From assembly GCF_907164555.1 (NCBI RefSeq), contig NZ_CAJQZC010000007.1, positions 124,001 to 188,000 of the forward strand: a stretch of DNA of 64,000 bases, written 5' to 3'. The notes beneath the pieces are model-generated. The model searched no databases, was not told where the DNA came from, and saw nothing but the letters and a program-made list of their open reading frames with translations. This document shows, one piece after another, positions 1 through 7,010 of this stretch. This DNA comes from Paraburkholderia saeva. GTDB taxonomy: Bacteria > Pseudomonadota > Gammaproteobacteria > Burkholderiales > Burkholderiaceae. Position 1 is the first letter of the stretch; each line of letters begins with the position of its first letter. The translations under genes were made by a program, and so were the position numbers.

Positions 1-725
1 AAACCGTAAGCCTGCCGGTAGCAAAAATACATGTGATAAACGCCATTCAGACAGATTACTGTCGGCAAGGCTTGGCACTCGTCGGCATTCAACCGGTCGC
101 TGACGATCTGCCGCCCGTCGCGTCGCCAGTTGACCCCGTCCTGCGATGTGGCATGGGCGATCTTGTACACGCGATCTGGCGGCTCGGACGCGGTGAACTT
201 TTCCCACTTCGTGCCGAAGATGTACCACATGTGATAGTCGTCGCCGTATCTGGCGACGAATGCATCGCCGACCAGAAATGGCTCTTTCAGCGAGGCAGTC
301 AGCAGTGGCCCGCTACCGTGCCGTGTGAAAGTTTCTCCTTCGTCGTGACTTACCGCGAGGCCGATAGACGCATCCACCGAAACCGAAACCTTGCGATTCC
401 AGCCCGTCGTATACGCCACAATCTGCTTGCCATCTCGCAGCACATTGAACGGAAAAATGCCGTGCTCGTCGAAACAGCCCAGTCCGCCTAGCGCGATCAC
501 CGGCTGGGACGACACGCCCAGAAGTCTGCTCATGTCATGCGAATAATCGGCATACGCCACATGACTGAGATATTTGCCCACGTTGTCCCGTTCTCGGGTT
601 GAAAAGTAGACCCGCACCCGGTCGGCCAGAACTAGCGTCTGCGGTGACTGGGCGAACTCCACACAACGGTTGGGAAGCTCGTGCTCGGTTGGGTTGAATA
701 TCTTGCCTAGCTTCCTCCACTTCAT
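1..725 (-). CDS. Glycosidase-like beta-propeller protein, second tandem copy (3' end beyond window)
   Basis: The first 241 codons of a gene that runs off the left edge; no stop interrupts them. The product resembles the GH43/GH32-like predicted glycosyl hydrolases built on a five-bladed beta-propeller. It matches its upstream neighbour (722..1696) along its length: KLGKIF near the start, an FAQSP block, FDEHG at residues 85-89, GWNR at 108-111 and SHDEGETF at 126-133. The start overlaps the neighbour's stop in an ATGA, so the two are probably translationally coupled. No signal peptide is seen, so it probably acts in the cytoplasm on a sugar precursor or as a carbohydrate-binding protein. Substrate unknown; catalytic acids cannot be assigned by eye. 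Confidence 0.75.
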   Translation of the reverse strand, partial: MKWRKLGKIFNPTEHELPNRCVEFAQSPQTLVLADRVRVYFSTRERDNVGKYLSHVAYADYSHDMSRLLGVSSQPVIALGGLGCFDEHGIFPFNVLRDGKQIVAYTTGWNRKVSVSVDASIGLAVSHDEGETFTRHGSGPLLTASLKEPFLVGDAFVARYGDDYHMWYIFGTKWEKFTASEPPDRVYKIAHATSQDGVNWRRDGRQIVSDRLNADECQALPTVICLNGVYHMYFCYRQAYG

Positions 726-1696
726 GCCTGCCCCCACTCTTCCGAAGATTGCAGCAACGCCAGCCCGAACCCGGCGCGCCCCATGCCGTTGCCTTGGTAA
801 AGCATGTACGTCGAATTATCCAGTTCAAAGATATGCGGATAGTTGACCATTTCCGAATCCCATCCTGTTTCAGACAGTCCGATATTCAGCAGATCGTCAT
901 TGCGTTGCCAATTGGTCATGTCCGTCGATGAAGCGTAGCCGATGCGGTAGCCGCCCTCACTACTCTTGTAGTTGCGGATGTCACGGTAAGAAAAGAACAT
1001 GTGGTATCGACCATTACGGTAGGACACATCCGGGCAGGCCTGGCACTCGTGCTCGCCCAGTTTGTCCGCAATCAGGTCGCGGCCGTGTCTGACCCAGTCG
1101 ATTCCGTTGTCTGAAGTAGCCATGCGAATTTTATATACCGGCTCCGGCTTGCCGTCGGTCATTCGCCATTCCTTGCCGGCCACATACCAGAGCTGCCAAT
1201 GTCCTTCGAACTTGCGGATGCGCGGGCTGCCAAGCAGGAAGGGCTCGTCCGGACTGTAGGACAGCACCGGTCCATCTCCCAGCCGGTTAAAGGTCTCGCC
1301 ACCGTCATGGCTGATTGCCACGCCGATAGCAGCGTTGAATGGCACCGATTCGCAGCGAGTCCACCCGGCGTAATACGCGCGAACTTCGGCACCGTCGCGG
1401 ATCACGGACGCTGGATACGTGCCAAACTCATCAAAAGTGCCGTATTTTCCCAAGTCCAACACTGGGTTCTCGCACACCCGCCGGATGTTGAGCAAGTTGT
1501 CGCGATCGACATCTATGAAGGAGATATAGCTGAGGTATTGTCCGTCCGGCGCCGGGGCCGGACGCGAGCAGAAAAACACTCGCACGAAACTATCTTCGAT
1601 AAGTACAGACGGTGATTGTGCGAATTCATGCATCCAGCTTGCAGTCTTCAAATCCTTGGGATCGAATACTTTGCCAAGCTTCTTCCATCTAAACAT
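722..1696 (-). CDS. Glycosidase-like beta-propeller protein, first tandem copy
   Basis: A 324-residue protein with the repeated W/Y-rich, acidic blade pattern of GH43/GH32-type five-bladed propellers (predicted glycosyl hydrolase families). Blocks seen are FAQSPS near residue 25, FDEFG near 88, the AGWTR block near 110, SHDGGETF near 130 and a late HMFFSYRD block. The start ATG at 1696 lies 12 bp after the phosphoesterase stop, and its own stop overlaps the start of its paralogue by 4 bp. No secretion signal is visible. Two adjacent paralogues suggest recent duplication or a two-subunit protein. The role, trimming or binding a surface-sugar intermediate, is inferred from the operon only. Confidence 0.75.
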   Translation of the reverse strand: MFRWKKLGKVFDPKDLKTASWMHEFAQSPSVLIEDSFVRVFFCSRPAPAPDGQYLSYISFIDVDRDNLLNIRRVCENPVLDLGKYGTFDEFGTYPASVIRDGAEVRAYYAGWTRCESVPFNAAIGVAISHDGGETFNRLGDGPVLSYSPDEPFLLGSPRIRKFEGHWQLWYVAGKEWRMTDGKPEPVYKIRMATSDNGIDWVRHGRDLIADKLGEHECQACPDVSYRNGRYHMFFSYRDIRNYKSSEGGYRIGYASSTDMTNWQRNDDLLNIGLSETGWDSEMVNYPHIFELDNSTYMLYQGNGMGRAGFGLALLQSSEEWGQA

Positions 1697-1708
1697 AAGA
1701 GTCTTGTC

Positions 1709-2389
1709 CTAGTCGTCGGCCAACCGTCGCAGGTTACGCGCGCCTGTCTTCAGGCTGCCATAGTAGTAGTCGTTGAAACCGGCTGCGTCCATCAAGTCAA
1801 AGACCTTCTGCATGTCATATTCAACGCGATGCAGGGTGAAATCCCCTGTCTCGTAGACGGCGAATGCAGCTCGTGGATCGCCGTCCCTGGGCTGACCTAC
1901 CGAACCGGGATTGCAGTAAATTTTCTCGCCGAACCGCTGAACGGTTTGAATGTGGGTATGTCCGGAGACGAATACGCTGCCTTGCACACGGTCGAAATAC
2001 TCGGCGGTTGGCTTCAGATACTCGTCAATGGGGTCCCCCCAGCCACCATGCACCAGTCGTATCTCGTCGATACGCATTTGAACTGGAAAACTGCGCAGCC
2101 ATTCGAGATGGTCATCCTCGATGATGGTGCGTTGATAAGCGAGGCAGTCGTTGACGCTGCGCGAGCGTGGGCAGAAGCCGCCGCCCGCCATGTACCAGTC
2201 GTGGTTGCCCATTACGCAGGGAATCTCACGCTCGCGCAGAGTCCGACAGCACTCGTTAATTTGCGAGTAGTAGCCGACGACGTCGCCGGCGCAGTAAATG
2301 CGATCTACGTCGAGCCGGTCGATATCCGCCAGCACCGATTTGAGCGCTTCGTAGTTACCGTGAATGTCAGAGATAAACGCCGTCTTCAT
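1709..2389 (-). CDS. Calcineurin-like metallophosphoesterase (YfcE/MJ0936-like)
   Basis: A 226-residue two-metal phosphoesterase. All family motifs are present: D8-x-H10, GDVVGY with D36, GNHD with N62 and H63, a metal histidine at about H114, and GHTH with H144 and H146. The family hydrolyses phosphomono- or diesters in the cytoplasm with Mn or similar metals; substrates differ widely. The start overlaps the end of the ATP-grasp gene by 23 bp, which implies coupled expression. In this cassette it could dephosphorylate a sugar- or polyol-phosphate intermediate, but that is inference from position. Confidence 0.85.
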   Translation of the reverse strand: MKTAFISDIHGNYEALKSVLADIDRLDVDRIYCAGDVVGYYSQINECCRTLREREIPCVMGNHDWYMAGGGFCPRSRSVNDCLAYQRTIIEDDHLEWLRSFPVQMRIDEIRLVHGGWGDPIDEYLKPTAEYFDRVQGSVFVSGHTHIQTVQRFGEKIYCNPGSVGQPRDGDPRAAFAVYETGDFTLHRVEYDMQKVFDLMDAAGFNDYYYGSLKTGARNLRRLADD

Positions 2390-3344
2390 AGAAAATCTGC
2401 TCGTCAGTGTAGCGGACTGCCCGACCGCGCCTGATCGCGGGTTGCGTCGGCTTTCGTTGATCCAGAAAGTAATCCAGGGCCATCGCGCTTTCGTTATAGC
2501 CGAATGCGGTTCGGATGGATGTAGAGGAAGAAATTCTCGGGTTAATCTCTAGCAACTTCGGACCGCCTGGGCAACGTCGAAACTGGAAATTGGTCGGCCC
2601 CAACGGGCGAAAAAGCTGACACAACTCGGCGATCGCCGGCGAGAATTCCGCCGTGTCCGCCACTTCGGCCTTGTCAGTAAAGCCGTCGGGCGACAGCTTG
2701 CGCCGCAGCGTCATGCCGGCAAAATAGCCGCCAAGCCCGTCACAAAACGCAGAGGTGGTGAACTCTTCTTCATCATTGCCCACGATTGGCTGTGCCATCA
2801 GGATAGTTCCGACGTCCTCGCGGTACCTAAGGAAAATCTCTTCCGACGTGACCCGTACGATTCCCTTCGATCCAAAACCTCGACGCGGCTTCAGCAAGAA
2901 CGGTAGACCAAACCTTCGCGCCAGCGTATTGAAGTCCGGCTCCAGAGAGCTTTCAATGGCGCACGCTACGCCGGCCGCCTTCAACTGCTGGTAGAAGCCC
3001 CATTTATCCTTGCACAGTTCGATCAGTTCCTGAGCGTTAAGCAATGGCAACGCGCCGGTGGCGCGAATCTCGGATACGTGCTCGACCCAGTGATACATGT
3101 CGATTTCGATGGCGGGTATCAGCAGGTCGATGCGGTGCATGCGCAACGTGGCGAGCAGCCAGTCCAGGTATTCCGGTGCGTTGGTGGGTTTGGCCAACTC
3201 AAACGCATCGCAAAATGCAGGCGCCACCGAGTCGTTATAGATTGACGTGCCCACCAGGAAGCACGGCTGCCCGACTTGCCGCAGCGAGCGCAATACACCG
3301 TAACCGACGATGCCGCTGGCACCGGAAACCAGCACCCTCTTCAT
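2367..3344 (-). CDS. ATP-grasp domain protein (carbamoyl-phosphate-synthase-like ligase)
   Basis: A 325-residue protein with an N-terminal Rossmann-like pre-ATP-grasp domain (GASGIVGYG at residues 8-16) and an ATP-grasp domain. The glycine-rich nucleotide loop (LLKPRRGFGSKG) lies near residue 155, and the metal-binding LLEINPR segment near 270. The family joins a carboxylate to an amine or thiol through an acyl phosphate. Similar proteins occur in polysaccharide and natural-product loci. The start overlaps the preceding small gene by ATGA and the 3' end overlaps the phosphoesterase by 23 bp. The acceptor is unknown; amidation or aminoacylation of a sugar acid would fit the neighbourhood. Confidence 0.8.
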   Translation of the reverse strand: MKRVLVSGASGIVGYGVLRSLRQVGQPCFLVGTSIYNDSVAPAFCDAFELAKPTNAPEYLDWLLATLRMHRIDLLIPAIEIDMYHWVEHVSEIRATGALPLLNAQELIELCKDKWGFYQQLKAAGVACAIESSLEPDFNTLARRFGLPFLLKPRRGFGSKGIVRVTSEEIFLRYREDVGTILMAQPIVGNDEEEFTTSAFCDGLGGYFAGMTLRRKLSPDGFTDKAEVADTAEFSPAIAELCQLFRPLGPTNFQFRRCPGGPKLLEINPRISSSTSIRTAFGYNESAMALDYFLDQRKPTQPAIRRGRAVRYTDEQIFYEDGVYL

Positions 3345-3604
3345 GACAGTACCTTTCTTCGCGCCGCTTCCTGTGGCATGCCTCGGGCCATCGAGATCTG
3401 CACGAAATGGGTGGTCCGATGACGCTGCTCGGCTTCAGCAGCAAAAATGTCCGTCGGAACGTTCAACTCATCCAACATGAAACGGATGCTATTGCTGTGA
3501 TTGAATGGTGCGATAGACGCTGCCGCCGTTGCGGCAAGCGACTCAATGACAGGCTTCCGCCCGTGCGCGATCGAAGATTGTTCGCTCAAGATCTTTATCT
3601 TCAT
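3341..3604 (-). CDS. Small protein of unknown function in the sugar cassette
   Basis: An 87-residue reading frame that I do not recognise. An upstream in-frame ATG at 3640 exists, but the ATG at 3604 is preferred. It follows the methyltransferase stop by 13 bp, has a GGAAG-type ribosome site before it, and gives a protein starting MKIKIL. The stop overlaps the ATP-grasp start as ATGA, which supports real, coupled translation. The sequence has no membrane segment or cysteine cluster; it has a central FMLDELNVPTDIF stretch and a basic C terminus. It may be an accessory subunit of the ATP-grasp enzyme, a guess based only on coupling. Confidence 0.55.
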   Translation of the reverse strand: MKIKILSEQSSIAHGRKPVIESLAATAAASIAPFNHSNSIRFMLDELNVPTDIFAAEAEQRHRTTHFVQISMARGMPQEAARRKVLS

Positions 3605-3617
3605 TCCGGCTTCCACA

Positions 3618-4340
3618 TCATTTGGCCGAAACTTCAGCAAGTATCCCGCAACTCAGTTCGGGATAGTCGATACCAACCGCGCACAGACCATCAATGATCT
3701 TCCGGTCCAGTTGCAGATTAAGCAATTGGCGAGTGGTGAAAGGTTTCAGATATATGCCTTCAAGCCGATCGATCTCGCAATCCGCCTTGGTCACTTCGGC
3801 GCGCAAGCTCGACACGGTGTAATAGCGCTTGTGACCCAGCAAGTGATCATTTTCGGATAAGGTGGTCACGTCGTCCAATAATCCAGCCAGATGCCCCAGC
3901 CTGCGATTCAGTACTTCTGCGTTCGGCACGGCCAGGAACATCTTTCCGCCGGGCGCGAGAAAGGATCGATAGCGGCGCAAGATCTGCAGCGGATCATCCA
4001 CGTGCTCAAGGATGAATCCCATGACGATCACGTCAAACCGTTCGTCGGTGGAAAACTCCTCGAAATAGGTTTCAATGATCTGCGCCCTGCTGGCCGGGTG
4101 TTTCTGACGGAAGTTCTGGATAATCGCGGGTGAGCCCTCCAGCACGACATGCCGTGGGAATTTGCTGGAGAAGATATCGACGGTGTGCCCGTGTCCCAGG
4201 CCCAGCTCCAGTAGCGAACTTCTGGCGCCTGCCTGATGCAAAATTCTTTGCGGATACCAGGTCATCAATATCTCGTTATCGAAATCGTACAGGTTGTCGC
4301 TTTGATAAGCGGCCACATGCGAATCCAGCGTATTGCTCAT
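3618..4340 (-). CDS. Class I SAM-dependent methyltransferase
   Basis: A 240-residue methyltransferase. The SAM-binding motif LLELGLGHGHT lies near residues 43-53, an acidic turn (VVLEGS) follows, and the post-motif block FILEHVDDP near 110 and FLAPGGKMFLAVPN near 128 are typical of Methyltransf_11/23 proteins that modify sugars or lipids. It starts 29 bp after the WbqC-like gene's stop and is followed by the small unknown gene. It probably methylates an intermediate or the product of the pathway in the cytoplasm; the position methylated cannot be read from the sequence. Confidence 0.85.
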   Translation of the reverse strand: MSNTLDSHVAAYQSDNLYDFDNEILMTWYPQRILHQAGARSSLLELGLGHGHTVDIFSSKFPRHVVLEGSPAIIQNFRQKHPASRAQIIETYFEEFSTDERFDVIVMGFILEHVDDPLQILRRYRSFLAPGGKMFLAVPNAEVLNRRLGHLAGLLDDVTTLSENDHLLGHKRYYTVSSLRAEVTKADCEIDRLEGIYLKPFTTRQLLNLQLDRKIIDGLCAVGIDYPELSCGILAEVSAK

Positions 4341-4369
4341 TTCATCCTCAAGCGGTAGTGCGTCTCACG

Positions 4370-5068
4370 TCAGATCAATTCGTAGCTATCTCTTACCTCG
4401 GCACGGACACGCTCTGGCGGGTTGAACATCAATACATCCACAATGGAAAGCCAGGGCACAAATGGCGCGTCAAACTGCGCGTATTCAAATGAAGTCGACC
4501 GTACGAATTTGAGTTCCATGCCCTGCGCCTGAAAGTCGCTTCTCGTATAAAGTTCGATCCCACCTATTGAGTTGACATAGGTTTTTGCACCCAGCGCCCT
4601 ACACAGCCCTAGCACTTTGTCCTGCCCCCTCAGTTCGTGATCAATGTCGATTCCGGACGACACGCGGATTTCCGTATCCAGTTCGAGGTGCGCACATACA
4701 CTGACGATGGAATGATGCAGATAGCGGAACAGATTGACATCGTCGTAACGCACAATCCGTTCAATCAGTGGGAATGTCTGTTCAAAATGCGGAGCATGTC
4801 TGTACGAACCGATGATCTGATTCAGTAGCTTGTCGCGTCTGAAATCCCCTGCGAGCTCACGTTCGCAAACGTCCAGCGAGTCCGAGCCGCTTTTCAAAGG
4901 CAAAGAAAAGATTGCATCGTGTCCATTCTGCAAAATCCGGTTGCGGTTGATCCAGCCTTTCTTTGTGTATTTGATGTTGTCGTACACAACAAACAGATCC
5001 ACCGCCGCGATGAGCTGGAAATACCCGATGTAGGGAAGGAAGTATGGCTGCATGATGGCCAGTTTCAT
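4370..5068 (-). CDS. WbqC-like family protein
   Basis: A 232-residue protein with the hallmark N terminus of the WbqC family (KLAIMQPYFLPYIGYFQL) followed by the D-x-F-V-V-Y-D-x-x-x-Y block. WbqC proteins occur in O-antigen and aminosugar clusters next to DegT aminotransferases; several are thought to acylate or aminoacylate sugar amines, but the reaction is not well settled. The ATG at 5068 is preferred over the in-frame ATG at 5107 because it has an exceptionally strong purine-rich ribosome site (GGGAGGGAGGGG) and restores the family N terminus. It lies 42 bp downstream of the aminotransferase. Confidence 0.88.
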   Translation of the reverse strand: MKLAIMQPYFLPYIGYFQLIAAVDLFVVYDNIKYTKKGWINRNRILQNGHDAIFSLPLKSGSDSLDVCERELAGDFRRDKLLNQIIGSYRHAPHFEQTFPLIERIVRYDDVNLFRYLHHSIVSVCAHLELDTEIRVSSGIDIDHELRGQDKVLGLCRALGAKTYVNSIGGIELYTRSDFQAQGMELKFVRSTSFEYAQFDAPFVPWLSIVDVLMFNPPERVRAEVRDSYELI

Positions 5069-5110
5069 CCCCTCCCTCCCGACGCCGCTCGCCGAACCCG
5101 TATTCACGTT

Positions 5111-6220
5111 TTACTGGTCCGCAATGAAGCGAGTGATCTCATCGACCACCGATATTTCCAGGTCGGGGTAGATCGGCAAGCACAGAATTTGTTGTGATGA
5201 AGCTGTTGCCACTGGCAGATTCTCCCGATGGGCAGAAGGTAATCCGCGATACATGGGGAAATCCGAAATCAGTGGATAGAAATAGCGACGCGGATGAATG
5301 CCCCTATCCTTGAGCTTCTGATAAAGGTCGTCACGGCGGATTGGATAGTCGGCCTGGACCAGAATCGGAAAGTAGGCATAGTTAGCGATTTTCTCTCCTG
5401 CGCCCTTCAGACAATGAATGCCCTTTACGCCCTCCAGACGTTCACGGTAGGCAGTGTCAATCCTCTTTCGCCGGGCAAGCGCCTGATCAATGTACTTCAA
5501 CTGCAGCAACCCCAGGGCCGCGTTGAATTCACTCATTTTTCCGTTAATACCAGGGGCCACTACAGTCACTTCGCCCACGTGACCGAAGTTTTTCAGTTGA
5601 TCGATGCGTACTTTGGTTTTGGCATCGGGGCAGATGATGGCGCCGCCCTCAAACGTATTGAATACCTTAGTGGCATGAAAGCTGAGCACTGACAAATCAC
5701 CGTGCCTGAGCACGCTGCCGGAATCGCATTCGACGCCAAAAGCGTGCGCCGCGTCGTAAATGACCTTCAAATTGTAGTTATCGGCGATTTTCTGAATGGC
5801 ATCGATGTCGCAAGGATGCCCGTAACAATGCACCGGCATGATTGCCGTAGTCTGTGGAGTGATTGCTGCCTCGATCTTCGCAGGATCCAGGTTGAGCGTA
5901 TCGCGATCGATATCGGCGAAAACGGGCTTGATGCCGTTCCACAACAATGAATGGGAGGTCGCGACGAATGAATAGGGCGTAGTGATGACTTCCCCTGTGA
6001 TTCGCAAAGCCTGCAAGGCGGTAACCAATGCGAGGGTGCCATTCGTAAACAGGCAGATATGTTCTACGCCGAGATATTCACAAAGCTCCTTTTCCAGCTG
6101 TTCGTGGAACGGGCCTCCATTCGTCAGGACCTTGTTGTTCCAGATCTGTTGCAAGTAAGGGGCGAACTCGTCCAGGGGCGGCAAGGTCGGCTTGGTGACG
6201 AAAATGTTCTCGTTTCTCAT
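5111..6220 (-). CDS. DegT/DnrJ/EryC1/StrS family PLP-dependent sugar aminotransferase
   Basis: A 369-residue PLP enzyme of the sugar aminotransferase family (VioA/FdtB/DesI-like). The cofactor lysine is K185 in the SFHATKVFNTFEGG block; D156 in YDAAHAFG pairs with the pyridine nitrogen; the TNGTLAL block near residue 60 binds the phosphate. Such enzymes install an amino group on a nucleotide-linked keto-deoxy sugar. It is the first clear gene of the minus-strand cassette, and the adjacent WbqC-like protein could modify the new amine. The ribosome site before ATG 6220 is weak. No 4,6-dehydratase is visible, so the keto-sugar must come from elsewhere. Confidence 0.9.
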   Translation of the reverse strand: MRNENIFVTKPTLPPLDEFAPYLQQIWNNKVLTNGGPFHEQLEKELCEYLGVEHICLFTNGTLALVTALQALRITGEVITTPYSFVATSHSLLWNGIKPVFADIDRDTLNLDPAKIEAAITPQTTAIMPVHCYGHPCDIDAIQKIADNYNLKVIYDAAHAFGVECDSGSVLRHGDLSVLSFHATKVFNTFEGGAIICPDAKTKVRIDQLKNFGHVGEVTVVAPGINGKMSEFNAALGLLQLKYIDQALARRKRIDTAYRERLEGVKGIHCLKGAGEKIANYAYFPILVQADYPIRRDDLYQKLKDRGIHPRRYFYPLISDFPMYRGLPSAHRENLPVATASSQQILCLPIYPDLEISVVDEITRFIADQ

Positions 6221-6261
6221 GTATCAATCACTCAATGTTTGCGCTCAAGCCAGCACTTCGT

Positions 6262-6480
6262 TCATTCCCAGATGCGAAAGTCACTCGCGAATAAACAGTC
6301 CCCATACGATGCCTGCTCAAGCTGCTGAGGAAACGGTGCACCATCGGTCACGATTTCCTCGTTTTCAACCTTCTCAACCGAAGAGCGAGCCCGCGCGAGC
6401 GGCGGGAGGTGTCGCGAGGCAATGATGATTCGCTCGACTATGCACCTCGGGACGACGCGAAGTAATGTATTGGCGCTCAT
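6262..6480 (-). CDS. Possible small ORF upstream of the aminotransferase (doubtful)
   Basis: A 72-codon frame starting with ATG at 6480 after a GAGAGGAAC ribosome-site-like sequence and ending 41 bp before the aminotransferase start. The protein (starting MSANTLLRVVPRC) has no motif I recognise. The spacing would suit a leader gene of the cassette, but composition gives little support and it may be chance in a noncoding leader. Confidence 0.2.
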   Translation of the reverse strand: MSANTLLRVVPRCIVERIIIASRHLPPLARARSSVEKVENEEIVTDGAPFPQQLEQASYGDCLFASDFRIWE

Positions 6481-6805
6481 TTGTTCCTCTCGTCCCGCAA
6501 AAAAGTTGTCTGTTCGCACTCCGACGCGCGCGACGCCCCAAAGCGAACTCCGGTTCGACGGATCTCCTGGGGGATGGGCGGCATCGGAGCGGCCGGCGAC
6601 ACACAGGAAAGAGTCAAGGTTTCGGTAAGGGAGGCGATCTGGGTGGATTATGCAACCCGGCCGACCGTGCTGAACTGCGGATATGAGCCCGAAAGCCATG
6701 CCTGTTTGCGGGATCGCGAATGAGCCCGGAACCACTCCACAGCTTGCGGCCGCGCCCCGCAGGAATGGGCGCGACCCTGCAAACGTATCGGAGAGGAGCG
6801 CCCGC

Positions 6806-6876
6806 GACCAGGTCGAAAATAGCCCCTAAATCCGCCCCTGTTCCCCTGATTGAAGCGCCGTACTTGAAGCTACGAT
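6806..6876 (+). promoter_or_regulatory. Candidate FlhDC-dependent promoter of the glycosylation operon
   Basis: Contains a left half-site GGTCGAAAATAGC (6811-6823), resembling the enteric AATGGCAGAAATAGCG half, then a CCCC/CC-rich spacer and a weaker right half-site CTGTTCCCCTGATTG (6839-6852). TACGAT at 6871-6876 could be the -10. From the G that ends the left half (6822) to the -10 is 49 bp, against 50 bp in the flhB, flhF and flgB regions. The right half is the poorest of the four, so this is a candidate, not a proven site. Confidence 0.5.
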
Positions 6877-7010
6877 CCTGCCATCGAAAGACCGCATTGC
6901 GCGCCTGGCTGTATCACAACAGGCCACTGGCATGGCGGTGAATGCCGGCTGAAAGCATTGAATACCCAGGCAACGCAAAGGCAGTTCAATTACAGGAAGG
7001 ATTCGCTTCA

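Larger units (their letters stand above)
6221..7010. other. Divergent intergenic region between the sugar cassette and the glycosylation operon
   Basis: About 790 bp between the minus-strand aminotransferase and the plus-strand glycosyltransferase. Apart from the doubtful small frame at 6262..6480, no convincing gene is seen. The right half holds a candidate FlhDC box and -10 element (6806..6876) for the plus-strand operon. No sigma-28 or sigma-54 promoter was found for the minus-strand cassette. Confidence 0.6.

Noticed and set aside
6720..6941. Plus-strand 73-codon frame in the gap before the glycosylation operon
   Set aside because: It runs through the candidate FlhDC box, has no ribosome site and has an Arg/Pro-rich chance composition.
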